64,000 nt of DNA from Phaseolus vulgaris (GCF_000499845.2 NC_023753.2:23856942-23920941), one strand, 5' to 3'. Positions 25,365-39,590 are shown, counted from the stretch's first letter. A program made the numbers and translations. Notes: generated from the sequence alone by a model not told the origin.

Positions 25365-26829
25365 CTAGCATAACAGAGACAACCAAACACTTTTAGAAAG
25401 GAAATGTCATATGGTTTTCCAAACAACTTTTCATGAGGAGTGATGTTATCAAGTAATGGAGTAGGAATAACATTTATTAAGAAAACAACATGATTTACAG
25501 CAAATTCCCAAAAAATAGGAGGAAGATTTGCTTGAAAAGTAAAGCCCGGGTTACATTTAGTATGTGTTGATGTTTACGTTCTACAATGCCATTTTGTTGT
25601 GGTGTTTCAACACAATATTTTTTTATGTATAATTCCCTTTGAAGCATAAAAATTTGACATAGCAAACTCAACACCATTGTCAGTACGAATCGTTTTGATA
25701 TTAGTTTTGAAATGATTTTGAACGAAAACAATGAAGTTAATGATGTGTTGACGCATTTCAGATTTGAAATGCAGCAGAATAACCCAAGTATAACGCGAGT
25801 AATCATCAACAATAGTCAAGAAATAACGAAAACCTTGCATAGAAATTATGGAACATGGTCCCCAAATATCAAAGTGTATAAGATCAAAAATAGTAGAGGT
25901 AACAGTATTACTTAAAGTGAAAGGAAGTTTTCTCTGTTTTGTACGACTACAAGTGTCACATACATGATGAGTATTAACAGTAATAAAAGAGTATTGTTTG
26001 CTTAAGACATGTAATCTTTCATGTGAAGGGTGTCCTAGTCTATAATGCCATAGTGTTTTGTCTGTGATATTACAATTAATAAAAGGAGCAAAACAATGCG
26101 GTTTAGAATTACTAGAAGCAGGCAAGGTAGTGACAAGGTACAAGCCAGCGGTGGCTTTAACTGTACCAATCCTCTCTTGAGTGAGATTGTCTTGTATAAT
26201 GCAGTGGGTTGAAGTGAAAGTTAAAGTGCATTTAAGTTGGTGTGAGTTTAAAAACAGATATTAAGTTTAATTGAAAATGAGGCACGTATAACACATCAGA
26301 CAAATAAAACTGATCAGAAAAACGTATTAAACCAGAATATGTGGCATAAACAATTTGGCCATTTGGAAGACTAATTAAGACAGGTTTAATTTTAGTATAA
26401 GTAGTAAAAACGTTCAAATTGTGACAAACATGATCAGTGGCACCAGAATCAATAATCCAAGATTCTTTTATAGAAGATAGTGAATTGGCACTGTTGTGAT
26501 GTAAGTTGAATCCCCTTTACATCCTGTTCTTTAGGAAAAAGCTCAGAAAAAGTGTCAGTAGTAATCATATTATTGGCTTGGGATGTCCAATTGGTGAATT
26601 TGTAGCCAGGAGGGAACCCATGCTTTTTATAACAGGTGTCAATAGTGTGGCCAAGACGATTACAAAAAGTGCAGACTTTTCTAGTAAAAGAAAACTTTGA
26701 GGTTTTAACATTACTAGAAGGAAAACCCACTTTGCGAAAACAAACAGCCTCAGTATGACCATATTTACCACAAAAATTGCATGTAATAGTGTGACTACTA
26801 TTAAGACTATGAAGACTAGGGTTTTTCAT
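25365..26829 (-). pseudogene. Copia gag-protease-integrase polyprotein fragment
   Basis: From the ATG at 26829: two zinc knuckles, CNFCGKYGHTEAVC and CTFCNRLGHTIDTC. Then the protease site DSGATDH (about 26440-26460), the LYVPHFQLNLISV block, the pre-integrase domain LWHYRLGHPSHERL, and the integrase core with [20 protein letters not shown] and RTDNGVEF; the catalytic Glu lies in [13 protein letters not shown]. The remaining reading HEKLFGKPYDISFLKVFGCL ends near 25365. Frameshifts occur near 26420-26450, 26145-26230 and 25610. Typical of plant copia elements; no longer functional. Confidence 0.88.
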
Positions 26830-26984
26830 TAAACATTGCCTAAAAGATTTTTAAAACCAATCAAGATTTTGAAAGAGAACAGAAAAAAAAATAAAAAAAT
26901 AACCAAGAACAGCAAAAAGGGAAATAAAAATCAGAGAGAAACGCAGCAGAACTCTTCATTCGAAGAGCTTTGATACCATATTAC

Positions 26985-27197
26985 AGTAAATCGTAATGAA
27001 GAAATAAAGGTTTTGATGAACCCTAATTGTAGAGAAAAATAAATATAAAAGAAACTTTTATTCACTTGTATAGTAGAGAGTAAAATACATGGTGTATATA
27101 TAAGAAAAAGATTAAGACCTAGGTGAAATAGAAAAGGAAAGTTGGGTCAAACAAACAAAGCCCAATAATTTAAAATAGAAAATTAAATATATTAACA
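26985..27197 (-). repeat. Copia 5' LTR
   Basis: About 213 bp between the primer-binding site and the TTAACA terminus (TGTTAA when read on the element's strand). Contains TATA-like and AATAAA-like motifs. No partner LTR lies in the window. Confidence 0.6.
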
Positions 27198-28355
27198 CTA
27201 TATTTAATCCATCTAGTTAAATGAATTAGATTTAAAATCCAAAAGTATAGATTTAAATTTGAAATAAATCCATTTAAATAGACTTAAAATGATATGGATT
27301 TAAATAATTATGAATTGGATTTGATAATATGATTTTTTTTTTTGTCATGAGCATATAAAGGAAAACATTACTAAACTATGAGCAAATTCTTCGTGCACCT
27401 CTCTGTGTTCCTTCTTCTAACACTCCAAACTTCTAAAATTATCAAAATTACTATTATCGATTGGTTCTTTTTAAATTAAATTTTGAGTTGTATAATCCAA
27501 AATACATTTTTTCTATCATAGATGATACGATCTGAAATATAAAATTTGTATTTCAAATTATGTAATACAGAATGCAAAAAATCACAAATATTAACTTATT
27601 GATTATGTAATCAATGAAGTCTTCAAATTCCACACTTTGAAATTAAAAAAAAACATGAATAAAATATAGGAGTTGTATTATACGTGATTGAGAAGTATTA
27701 GGCACAACCGAGTACATATCGTACTCTTTTATCACTTAAATATGGATTTGTATGGAATGTTAAACTAATACAAATATTAACTATGATAATCATGTTAATT
27801 TAAGTCTACCATTATAATGGTTCAACATATCTATATAAATCTATATAAATAGATTGACTCATATTAAGACATGAGAAGTAAGACTTATCCTTCTATATAA
27901 AAAATTATATATAAACAACTTATAGTAATTTTGATATCTTCAAAAGTATAAGATCTACAAAATAATTTGCCTAAACTAGTAACCAAAATGTATGAGACCC
28001 TATAATCATCAATGAAATTTAAGGGATGCAGACTTCAAAAGATGCAACGCTTACAATTCAAATCTATATATATTTATATGAGTTAATGCTACTAATAATT
28101 TTAAAAAAATTGTAACAATTATTTGTGTTTGATAACAAAAGTAAGAGAAAAATACATCACTCTTACTTTCTCTCAAATTAAAATAAAATTCTAGTATGTT
28201 TATTTTTTTAATAAACTTTTAATTTATTTAAAAAATGTAATATTATTCTATTTTTCATATTACATGAATTGTTTTTTAAATTTAAATACATTAAAATTGT
28301 ACTCAAAATAAGAAAGATAATCTAATAGTGGAAGAAAACGTAAGTGTAGCTTGAA
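27198..28355. other. AT-rich intergenic DNA
   Basis: No coding sequence or recognised element seen. Confidence 0.55.
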
Positions 28356-28357
28356 AC

Positions 28358-29780
28358 TGTAACACCCCGAAAATGCATCTAACTATTTAAATACACGTTC
28401 CACATATTCCTATACAAACTTAAATTTTTTCAAAATATTTTTATTACAAGATTATGACTTATAGAAATATAAATATTTACATATTCATAGCTCAAAATAA
28501 AACTTTGAAACCCTTAAGACTCTCCTGCACTTGTATGGTCATCTGCTCGTGTACATAGTACAGTCATCGCAGTTCAAACACAACACGAAAAGCAAGGGTA
28601 AGCTAATGCAAAGAAAATTCATAACATAATTCATGGAAATAGAACCAATTTAGACTAATAATTTATAAACATTTCTCTAAATGATTTCATGTAAAATTTC
28701 AATACCAATTCCATCAATCATATAGACCACACATGGATATATTTTCAATCACAATTATTGGATTTCATTTCAATCCCACTTCGTCTTTCCGGCGGAAGAC
28801 TCATTAAGTATGTCCCTACTAGATATTAACACCTGATCCAAAGATTACAAACGAATCCAATAGAAAGGATCAAGATAAGTTCAAACATCCAATACCGAGT
28901 GTCTACAGCGGGACACGGTGTGTATGAACTCTCTCTCAGCTTCTCACCACCTAATATCTTAGTCTACATGACTTAGATCATCAGTGAAGCTAGAGGATCT
29001 CCGTTAAACATAGGCTTTTCATACTTAATGTACCATCAAATAACAACTCATACATTATCCCAAATGTATGACATCAATTTCATACAATTTTCATCATTCA
29101 TGTATAATACATATCATTCAATCAGAACATTTTACAAATTTATACCATTTAAGAACTTTTCCAACATCAAAACAATATTTAACTTTCAAACTATCAAAAT
29201 ATAATATTTATAAAGTTTAAATAATATATAAACAAACACACAATATATAAACAAATAACATTTCTGCAAGAGAAATTGAATATTGGGACCACGTTCCTTC
29301 CACATTCAGATCTTCTATCCTAGAGTGCTATTAAAAATTAAATTTAGCTTCCCTTACCTTAATTGTTTACTTTTCAAGCAACTTCTAGAATTTTATTCCC
29401 ACAATCTGGATAAGTTTCAAGATTTACGGGCTTAATGCAAGTTATCCAAACAGAACAAAAATTCAGTATATAGTAGAATAAGTTGAGAGAATTAAACTTC
29501 TCAACTTACTCCACCAAGATTGATGACTAGATCGTAAGGAAAAAAGAGAACAAAGAATCTTTAGAGCAAAAATGAACTTACTCTGTTTGAAAATCTGATC
29601 GAGTGGAAATGTTTCTCTAGAACGTGGTACGATCAGATTCTAAAATAAATGAAGATATGGAGAGAAAAATTAAGAGAGAAGGAAGAGATTTAAAAAGAGA
29701 AAGAGAGAGAAATAAAAGAGATAGTGTGGGGGTAAGGAGGTGTTGTGGTTTTTTTTTAAACGCTGTGACACAAACAACCT
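28358..29780 (+). repeat. Possible LTR-type non-coding repeat
   Basis: Begins TGTAACACCCCGAAAATGC, a common start of plant LTRs. It contains a GC-richer non-coding block at 28770-29015 (TTTCCGGCGGAAGACTC, GTGTCTACAGCGGGACACGG) and ends in purine-rich GAGAGA tracts. No ORF and no second copy in the window, so classification is tentative. Confidence 0.3.
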
Positions 29781-31140
29781 CAAAATTATTATTGTAATTT
29801 ATTCCAAAATTAATACATAAAATATATTTATAATATTATAAAAACAATTATTACTCTGAGATGTTCTTCCATTTATTAATTTTTGTGGAACCATTATGCC
29901 GTGTCATCAATCTGGCAAGTAAATTTCAGGGACTTTTCTTTGATCATACCTTATGCTTCCATCAAATATAAGAACTTCTGCCATGTCATCAATCCGTGAA
30001 GACTAAACCTCACCAATTAAATTCCACTAACTTTTCTTATTTCGACCATTCCTCTCCGCTGCATTCAAATAAAATCAACGAGGATGCACTTTCCATTCAC
30101 ATAATTTGTTTTTAAGGGAAAAAATAAAACAAAAATAATAATATTTTTTAAAATTGTTATAATATATATTTGCTTAATTTGTAATTAATTAATTGTTTTT
30201 TTATTTTTCACTTTATATTTATATATATGTATATATGTATATATATTACTTTTTTTTTCATATTTGTTTCCTTTCACTAATGTAAATTGTGTTACAGGAA
30301 ACGACAACTTCGTGATTGAAATATTATTTTTGGTAATATATTACAATTAACTTTGAAAAAAATAAAAAATCATACAAAATTTGATAAAAAAAGTATTTAA
30401 ATATCTATAATTTTAAATATTTGATAATTTTTTTATATTAGATATCATTATTATTTTTATTTTTATTTTTTGTAATTGATATAATTATTATAATTTTTTA
30501 TTATTACTATTATTTATACTTATATTTTTATAATAACTATTAATTATTATAATTAATTAATTATTAATTATTATATTTTTTAAATACTAATTTATTTAAA
30601 ATCTAATATATTTTTTTAATTTTTTAACATAAATTATTTAATTATGTAATTTTATTTTAAATAAAAATAAATAATAATTTAAGTTTAAAATATAAAAAGA
30701 TATCAGAGTAAATTATAAATAATTAATTACATGAATATATATATATATGTATATATAGCTTATTTTCCCAAATCTCTTCTAAAAAAATTGAAATTAAAAA
30801 TGATTTTATTTTTTGTGATTTTTATATTTTATTGGCTTGATTGTGTTTTTTTGTCACAGTAAAAGCTTTCATTTATATATCGTAAGAGTTTTCATGAAAC
30901 ATCCAATTCAAATCTATATATATATTTGAATTAGATTTTAAATCAAAATCTATATTCTTTATAAAAAAATATTTATATAAATCTAAATCCAAATATTTGG
31001 ATTGAATATTAGATGTAAATTCATATTTTTATATAAAAGTAATTTAAATTTTTATAAATTTAATTCAAATTCATATTTTTATAAAAAAAAATTAAAAATA
31101 AATTTATGTTTTTTAAAAAATTAACATAATATTAATATAG
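29781..31140. other. Extremely AT-rich intergenic DNA
   Basis: Mostly TA-rich low-complexity sequence, including ATATATATGTATATAT-like tracts near 30220 and 30738. No genes seen. Confidence 0.6.
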
Positions 31141-31189
31141 TAATTGTTCGTGCTAAGGAGATGAGACCTATAGAACTATTGTATAGAAC

Positions 31190-31620
31190 TATTGAAGGTT
31201 TCGTATTTCTCCTTTCCTCGAACAGCTTGCTAGGGCTTTGATGTGATCATTCTGGTTGTCACGCTACTCCTTCGACTCTTAGTTTCAGATGAATGCCAAA
31301 TGGGAGAGGTACCTGCAGAAGACACTCCGACGCTCAAATCAGTAAAGAGGGTATTCGACACTCGGGTGTGTACAGTGATAATGACGTACCTTATTCCTTA
31401 GAATATGTGTTATTTATATTATTTTAATGAGTTTATCTTATTAAGCCTGATAGTGGAATGGAATGGATCATACTTATGATTGTATTACTTAATTCTTAAT
31501 GGTAGTTTAACTTCAGTGACATTGGTTTGAGCGTTAATGATTATATGTGTCGGTCGAACCGTTCGTAGAGATCTCAGTCATCTCGATCTTGTCCCATACC
31601 AGTACAATAATATGTAAAAA
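31190..31620 (+). repeat. LTR-retrotransposon remnant
   Basis: A short GC-richer block with GAGGTACCTGCAGAAGACAC, ACTCCGACGCTCAAATCAG and GACACTCGGGTGTGTACAG, then TTATTTATATTATTTTAATG. The composition contrasts sharply with its surroundings, and the phrases are of a kind found in legume gypsy LTRs. No internal region or second LTR is visible. Confidence 0.4.
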
Positions 31621-31639
31621 AATATATTATATAAATAGT

Positions 31640-34560
31640 AAGAAGATATAATAAAAGTATAGTTTAATAATACTAAAAAGTAATTATTGAACTTCAATTA
31701 ACCGAGCAAACCAAGAGCAAAGAAAACACATTCATTTACATTATAAACAAACAAAGTGCCAGTTTCTAATTTTATCTTTCACAATGATAATATTTTATTA
31801 CTCATTAAACAAAAATTCATTCTTTTAACAACTAAAAATAATAAATATTTACTTAACAATTCAAGATAATAAAATTTTAATTATATTTATTTTACTTTTT
31901 TAGATTGCAACTTTTTGTAAGTGTTAAAGTATGTATTATTTTGGTGCGAGATTTAGAATGATTGATATGTCTTAACCGAATACCCAATTTCCTATGGTCA
32001 TAGAAGTAACAACAGAGCCGTTCATTTATTTTTTGTACATTAAAATTTTGAAATATCAGCCGAAAAAATGAGAAATGTAGCTGCATAGGTAATGACATTG
32101 GCATAGCGATTGTGGGGGAAGAATTAAATTTAAATTGAAAATTTTGAATTTTCTAATTTTTAAAATTTATTTATGTAAAATGAAAATCTGATTTAGAAAA
32201 TACATAAAATATGAATCAAAATAAAAAATAGATTTAAATAAATGGATTTGATCAATGTAAAAATGGAGAAATTTTAATTAATTGGACTTTTTTTTCATCT
32301 CTAATCATCACAATTTGTTTTTAAGTTTTTCTTCTTCATTTTTACTACGTGTTGTGAAATTGATGAAAAACACTATTCTTTTATAAAGTGTTCTTTATGA
32401 ATTATTCTCCTCTTGTGATTAATGATGAAGAAAATTTGAGGAGAAGAAGCATTAAAAAATCTTCAAAAGCAATTTCCATGTATTGAAGTGGAGTTATGTA
32501 TTTGGAAGAGTGAGATGTATGGCCAAATCAATAGAACATAATCTAAACTAAGTCTTGAAGAAGACTAATATAGGGAGAACTTAGAACAGTATAATGACAA
32601 AAAATTGACAATCTTTCATTACTATTTTCAAGTTAAAAAAATTACAAGAAAGATGCATTCATATTAATAAGAGACTTGTCCTAAAAACTCTTCAATGACA
32701 ATGTGATAAATGATGTCACATGTTCTATGCTCATGATCCTCTCAAATGAGAGGTTAACAAATATCACATCTTAATTATCCCGAGTCATGTAGACATTCAT
32801 GACACGCACATTCTTCCCATATTAAGTGATGAATCACTTTACAATATGCACTCACGCTATTAGTATACATACCCATTCTTCTATTAACCAAAATACAAGA
32901 CTAAAAAATAAACCAAGGTCCAATACATGATCCAAATAAAATGTCATAATATATTTTTTACAAATTATTTAAACTAAAGTTTGGCTTAAAAAATGTTTGA
33001 CTTGGTCTTACTCAATTGAGTCCTAAGCTTATTCTAGTCCTCTAACCAAAAATATAATATTCTTTCATGGTGTGAATGTCTTATTTGGTATGCTCCATAC
33101 ATTTATTTCTCATAGAGTTATTATATTTTTTTTGGGCCTACAAAAGATAAACAAAAGCTCAATTAGGTCAATTTATGTTAATAAGCCTCTGAACAAAACT
33201 TTATGTATTTATCTTCCTTATTCTTTGAATGTTGTGGCTGGATACTGTTATTAACTATCGTAAATACAACTAGTGCATATTCACACTCCAAATGAGATGA
33301 AATCAATTTGAAATAGAAATGAGACAAAATCAATTTGAAATAGAAAGATTGATGTATATCATATTAATTCTCTTCTAACAAAGTGAATTAAATCATAATA
33401 TTTAATTTTTTAAAATATTTTTTCACTGTTAGCTATAAAATAAGGTTACAAATTTTATTTTAAGTTCAACAATTATTTAGAAAAAGATTGTTGTAACTAA
33501 GGAATTAGATAGGATAAAATAAAAAATTGATTTTCAATATTTTAACTATAAAAGTTTTTTGGTTTTGTGGATTTTATACATCTTTTAAATTAAAACAGAT
33601 TACACTTAATTATTCGTAATAAAATATTAATAAATACGAACCATTTCATTATGTTTGAAGTTTATGTCTTAAAGAGAATAATTATGAAACTGCTCCATTG
33701 TTATTAATTTTTTTATGATTTATAATATGTATAAATTATTCTATTTTACTACTTATATGTATTTAGTATTTCGATAAGCTATGATCTTTAAAATATGAAT
33801 AATTTTTTTTTATTAAATAAGATGAAAAAAATGAAAATTTCAATTTGAAATTCAGTTTTATTATCCAAAATTAGTAAACTGATACAATTGAATATAAATT
33901 AGTAAACTGATACAATTTAATTAGTTTTTTAAATATATTAAATTAGCTATTTTTTTTTATTAAATTAACTCAATATAAATTATAATATTTCTTTTGCATA
34001 GTGATACCTAACACGAAAACTTTATAAAAAATTATAATATTTTATCAATACAAAATGTCTTCGGCAGTCATGCTGGGACTAATTAGCAATATAAAAAAAA
34101 GTTAACAATTTAAAAGCAACTAGAAATACTATGATTTTTAATAAAAATTGGTGGAAAAAATAGTATAATTGAGTTCTAAACTTGATTTAAATAGTCGTTT
34201 TAGAAATAACCAAAATACGTAAATATAAAAGTTTAATACTGTCATTGTGATGAGAAGAAATTTATCCCAAATAGTCACCAAATTTGTATATTTGGCATGG
34301 AACTTGTCCATCTTATTCGAAGTTTCTACAAATTAAAAAAAATAAAAATTGTTAGTTTTAATTTTTTTATTTTATTATATATAACGAATTATATGAAATT
34401 TTCTGCACATATTTTTTTAATATGATATTTTCTTACTTTTATTATTATAAAATAATTTTAACTATATCTATCACATTCCAATATTTGAAAAACTTTCTAT
34501 TGAAAATTGAAATATATATAACTCAATCCATGATAATTTGATTTGATTTAAATTTGAAAT
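31640..34560. other. AT-rich intergenic DNA
   Basis: No gene found. Small local duplications occur near 33293-33350 (ATCAATTTGAAATAGAAA twice) and 33886-33920 (AGTAAACTGATACAATT twice). Confidence 0.55.
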
Positions 34561-34696
34561 TTAAAACATGCAAACGGGCCGCCACGTACCCGGAAAAAAA
34601 CGACGTCGTCAAATATAAAACACAAATTATTTTAAAATTAAGAAACACTAACACGAGATTCGGAAATCTCCCTCCAAAACAACACACCATTCTGCC

Positions 34697-34759
34697 ACGT
34701 CATTGATCCGCGTAATGCAAACCGAACCAATCACCTTTCATCAAACATTTCTATATAAA
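34697..34759 (+). promoter_or_regulatory. Histone H2B-2 promoter module
   Basis: ACGTCA at 34697-34702, GATCCGCG at 34705-34712, CCAATCA at 34727-34733, TATATAAA at 34752-34759. Internal spacings (8, 22 and 25 bp between element starts) equal those of H2B-1. Additional ACGT cores lie farther upstream (34581-34608). Confidence 0.88.
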
Positions 34760-34848
34760 CCACTCTACACCGCTTCTATTGATCACATCACTCAATCTTT
34801 GTATTCTCATCACTTTCGGAAATCCCTCAAATAATTTTCAATCAATCC

Positions 34849-35259
34849 ATGGCGAAGGGCGATAAAAAACCGGCAGAGAAAAAGCCAGCAGAGAAGGCTC
34901 CGGCGGAGAAAACAAAGGCAGAGAAGAAGATCCCAAAGGATGCTACCTCTGGTGACAAAAAGAAGAAGAGGAAGGCCAAGAGTGTGGAGACCTACAAGAT
35001 CTATATCTTCAAGGTTCTCAAACAGGTCCACCCTGACATAGGGATCTCCAGCAAGGCAATGGGGATCATGAACAGCTTCATCAATGACATCTTTGAGAAG
35101 CTCGCCCAGGAATCATCCAGACTCGCCCGCTACAACAAGAAACCTACTATCACATCCCGCGAGATCCAGACCGCTGTCCGTCTTGTCCTCCCAGGAGAAC
35201 TCGCTAAGCACGCCGTCTCGGAAGGCACCAAGGCCGTCACCAAGTTTACCAGTTCTTAA
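34849..35259 (+). CDS. Histone H2B (copy 2)
   Basis: Intronless, 136 residues. Same design as copy 1: a Lys/Ala/Pro-rich tail with AEKKPAEK repeats, then the histone fold from [15 protein letters not shown] to the KFTSS end. It starts [11 protein letters not shown], where copy 1 starts [12 protein letters not shown]; the tail lacks one alanine near the start and a Pro-Ala pair after AEKAPA, and has RK within the KKKKRKAKS run. The fold is otherwise the same, while silent sites differ often, indicating an old duplication under purifying selection. Same orientation as copy 1, about 18 kb away. Promoter as for copy 1. Confidence 0.97.
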   Translation: MAKGDKKPAEKKPAEKAPAEKTKAEKKIPKDATSGDKKKKRKAKSVETYKIYIFKVLKQVHPDIGISSKAMGIMNSFINDIFEKLAQESSRLARYNKKPTITSREIQTAVRLVLPGELAKHAVSEGTKAVTKFTSS

Positions 35260-38200
35260 ACTGTGATACGAGAGTTAGGGCTTTTTTGATGTATATTTTT
35301 GGATCGTTGTTTTGTAGTGACATTTCATGTTTTCTTGAAAATTTAAATATAAATCGTTGTTTTGTTCAATTCTTATCTTTGCTTTTTAGGTTATGCAATT
35401 TCTTGAAATTGAGTTTTTATTTTCTTTCCTTTTTTTTTTCTGAAATTTATCCCGAACGCCTCGAACGTGTACCAATGTCAATGCTTGTGTTTGATTGTTG
35501 TTATCGACGAATGTGAATCATTAGCTATTCTTGTTGATTAATGTTTATTTGGCTTGAACTATATCAAGCATGAATTTCTGCCATGGATGGTATCCATTGT
35601 TCTGCAGTTGGTTAAGTGGTTTCAGTTTTCTGCCATGGATGATTAGTATTTTTTTAAAATTATATTGTTGGTTATAGAGGTTGATGTTGTGGTGTAGCTT
35701 GTAGCATTAGGGAATGCTGTTAGCCTCCCTGTTTCTTCTGGATTTTAATGTATATTTTAGTTCTGTTTGTGGTTGTTAGATCCTGTGTGGAACTCTTCGT
35801 AAGCTTAGTGTTAGTGTCTTGTTATTAAGTATACTTTTTTAAAATGGAGTCAAAGATCAAAATTTGTTTTTTTAATTGTAATCTATTTGATGGCCACACG
35901 TTACTCAATCTTTATAGTGTTTCTTTACTATATGGACACAATGTGATGTTGACGAAAAAATGTGATATTTCTTGGATCAATGACAGTAAAAGTTAAAGGT
36001 GTTGCTGTCAACGAGAAATGATACATACAATGTGCTACTCATGATAGTATTGTGTTTGAATTTACATGAAATCATAGTTTTATTATCTTTATTGGGATGT
36101 TTAACCTTGAAATTTTTGCTTGACAGTGTATCTAATGACAACTGTGATCCTGAAGGATATACAATAAATCCTACGAACAATTTTTTTTCAGGTCAGTGAT
36201 GTGGAAACTGGTTTCAAAAGTTACGCCATTATGGTCCATATAAATTTTACAGAACGGTATTATCAAGCAGGCTGCAGAGTTTTGTGGACGCGCACCTTTT
36301 ATAGTTCATTGGGTTAGGCCTATGATAATTGCCGCTGGCTGAATTGAATGGTTGAAGATTCAACGGAACTGGTATCCTAAGGGATTGCTGCATGCGTGTG
36401 TTTTCTGGCTTAATTCTCTCTCAGGAACTGGTAACCAGAGGGGATTACTTTATTTACTACTCTGCAGGGAACTTGTTAATACATAAAGTCAGGGGATTTC
36501 CAGTTAAGAGTTAAGGTGGACCTATAAATCTCTGGATGTCTTCACCAATACCAGGTTCTACCCTCATGATTCTTGTATGTTATCTGATTGATTTTAAATC
36601 ATATAATTATAAAATCATTGTTCAATTTTACATGTGTTTTTAATAAAAGATGGATTGTCAATTGATGATAGTGTTCAAAAATATATTTTCAGTATAACTC
36701 TTATAGTGTCATGATGCATGATTTTTTTTACAGAACAGTGTAAAGCAGACTACAAATTTGTATCCACCTTTTGCTTAGATAATGACTGGGGCTCTAATTC
36801 TCAATCAAGTTCATTTTGATTGACGTAGGCAAGGGACAAACCTACTAAATATTGAAATTGTTATATACTGTTATTGCGTTAAGTTCATCCTATTCAGGGC
36901 AGGACTATTTATCATTACTTTTGTCTGCATCATGTTCATTATGTTAATTTTATCATATTTCTTCCCATGTGAACTAAGAGATGTTATTTTATCATCCTCT
37001 TTACCTTGAATTTGTGGGTGTGACTTTCTTAGTTATACATTTTCCCAAATAATTTTCTCCACAAAAATATTAGGAATAACAGAATTAGATGAATGGTGGT
37101 CAATAATAGAAGAAAAAATGGGGGATTTGTGCCTCAGATAGTCTTGTGTTCGGACATATGGGAGAGAGCCCTATAAAAGGTTGAGTGCTGATAAGATTAA
37201 TGGTAGTCCAAATAATTAGAGGTGTGAAGTCAAGTATAATTGTATACAGGGAGGTCGTGAAGGATGTTAGAAATGATTAAAACAGGGATTTCTTGGCAAT
37301 TATAATTATTCAAAGCTTGTTCTTGAAGTAGATAGAGTGATGGTGTGATCTACATAATTGCTGAATTTTTTCAATATTCTTTCAATCACATTCCTCAAGA
37401 TGCTTGGCAAAAACTAAGCAGTTCATTTTCATTTTGAAGGTCATTGTGCAAAATCTTGTAAATAAATTAGAACTTGAATTATGAAATCCACAATCTACTA
37501 AAAAATACTTACCTATTTACCCATATAATACAAACTAGTATAAAAGTATAAAAACCATATTTATCATCTTAAGAAGTTCTATTCCTCATTGCCATAGCAT
37601 CATTTAGAATAATGAGTTAAACATTCACACCCTAAGAAGATATGTGAATTCTATACCAAAGTTACAAATTGCTAATACATTTTGTGATATTTTTACAGGA
37701 CAATTACCATCATCTTTAACTTCTCGTCCCGTATGTAATTCTAAAATTAGTCACATAAAAATATATATTATAATGATGAAAATTATAGTTACAATTAGAT
37801 AACTACCACATTCCTTAAAAAAAAAAAATGAATCTGTGTCTTAGCAATTAAGTCATGAATTTAGGGTCTTCACAACATCTTGGCTAAATTTTTGAACCAT
37901 TTCACCTAAATTATTATAGGTTGTAAGGAACTTAGTTTTAACAATAAGACTAGAAAATATCTCTCTTTCAAGATTTGGATTTGGGTGTTTTTTTGTGTGA
38001 TCCAATCAAATGAGGGAAATGAATGTTCCTTTTAATTCGTCGTCATTCCAGAAAGATTTTTCTAGAATATATTTTAAAAAAATTATTCTATAAAACATAT
38101 TCTTGAATGGATTATATATTATTCTGAAAATTCTTTTTGAAAAATGTTTTTAAAAATATATTTCATAAATTCTGGGATGTTCTGGAAGCTTCAGAAAAGA

Positions 38201-39590
38201 TAATCGGGAAAGTTATTTACAAAAATGGTAAAATTATATTTTTTTTGAAATTTTGATGGGGTGCTGGAAGCGTTTTGATAGGTTGCAGGAAGAAACATTA
38301 TTATAGCTTACACCAAAGGTGTACAATAACTCATCAGTATCCTCAATTGTCCAAAATTCACAATTCTCTCTTTGCCTTTTCTTTATTTTGAATATTCTAT
38401 TTTAGTAAACAAATAATTATTTAATAATAATAAAAATCTTGTTATTATTACTATTAGTATAACATGAAATTAACATACTGAAAAAAAAACTGATATACAA
38501 GAAGAGAAAAGAAACATATATTTAAAAAATTTCCTTATCATTCTTCATTTAATATGATAGGATTGTTAGTAATTTATGAAAAATAAATTATAACACAATC
38601 ATCATTTTCTTATCTTTGTTTTTTTAACAAGAAAAACTTAACGAATGGAATTTATAGAAGTTAAATATATAATGTATATAAAAAATATTACGGTTGAATT
38701 GAATCTCTTTTACACATCTATTTACTTGAAAATGTTAATGAGTATTGATTATATTAATTAAATATGATTAATAGTTCTAAGAGAAAACATAGAAATGTAT
38801 AATTTTTCTTTCATTTAAAATCACGATTTTTTTGATTATTCTTCTCGTTTTAATACCTTTTTATTTATACACCAAGTATTTTCATATTAGATAAAATATT
38901 TTCATAGTGAAAGACACTAGTTTATAACTGTGATGTGACACAATGTAATTTTAAAGTTGCTCAATTTCAGAAAAATATTATTTCTTTCTCTAGCCATAAT
39001 TTGGTGCATGATTGTCAATATATCAATACTTTACGAAAAATATAAACAATTTTGATCTCCATATTGTATGAAAGAATCATACTAATTGCAATATTCATAC
39101 GTATCACGTTAATATGATTACAGGTTGTGTACTCTTATGAAATTTTGCTGACGTTTAAGTATTCATGAATTATGTTGACTTACATTTATCCAAAAAATTG
39201 TTGTAAAATACATTAATTGTCATCATTTGCAATAAGATAGATAAATCATGTCATAATTTAATTAAGATGTTTAGGTTGCTACACTCTTAAATAGAAAGAC
39301 TTGCATCCTATTAACTTTTGATCTAATGGTAAATTTTTTATCCAAAAATTACTATAAAAAAAATAAGATCATGTGTTTATTTTCTAATAGGACAATTATT
39401 AAGAAAGAGATTGTTGCACGTTGCATTAAATAAAAAAAATTGTACCTTGATTATTAAATATATATTGATATAAAAAAATTATGTTACGTTGATTAGACCA
39501 CTTAAATAATGACACCTAGTAGCTTGGAAAACAAGTACAAGACACCTTAAAGCTCTCCCCTAACACCAATTTTTTGCATGGAGCCACATC
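35260..39590. other. H2B-2 3' flank and intergenic DNA
   Basis: The start is probably the H2B 3' UTR. The block 36190-36560 is less AT-rich but has no sustained frame. Nothing else recognised to 39590. Confidence 0.5.

Larger units (their letters stand above)
25321..27197 (-). mobile_element. Ty1/copia retrotransposon, truncated 3' end
   Basis: On the - strand: LTR (26985-27197), tRNA-Met primer-binding site (TGATACCATA near 26970-26980), gag zinc knuckles, protease and integrase. The reading stops at about 25330, where the TRIM begins. Reverse transcriptase, RNase H and the 3' LTR are missing, so this is a 5' copia fragment. Confidence 0.88.

Noticed and set aside
34810..35031. - strand ORF over H2B-2 (also 16865-17083 over H2B-1)
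   Set aside because: Complement of the Lys-rich H2B tail gives Leu/Phe-rich frames; not a gene.
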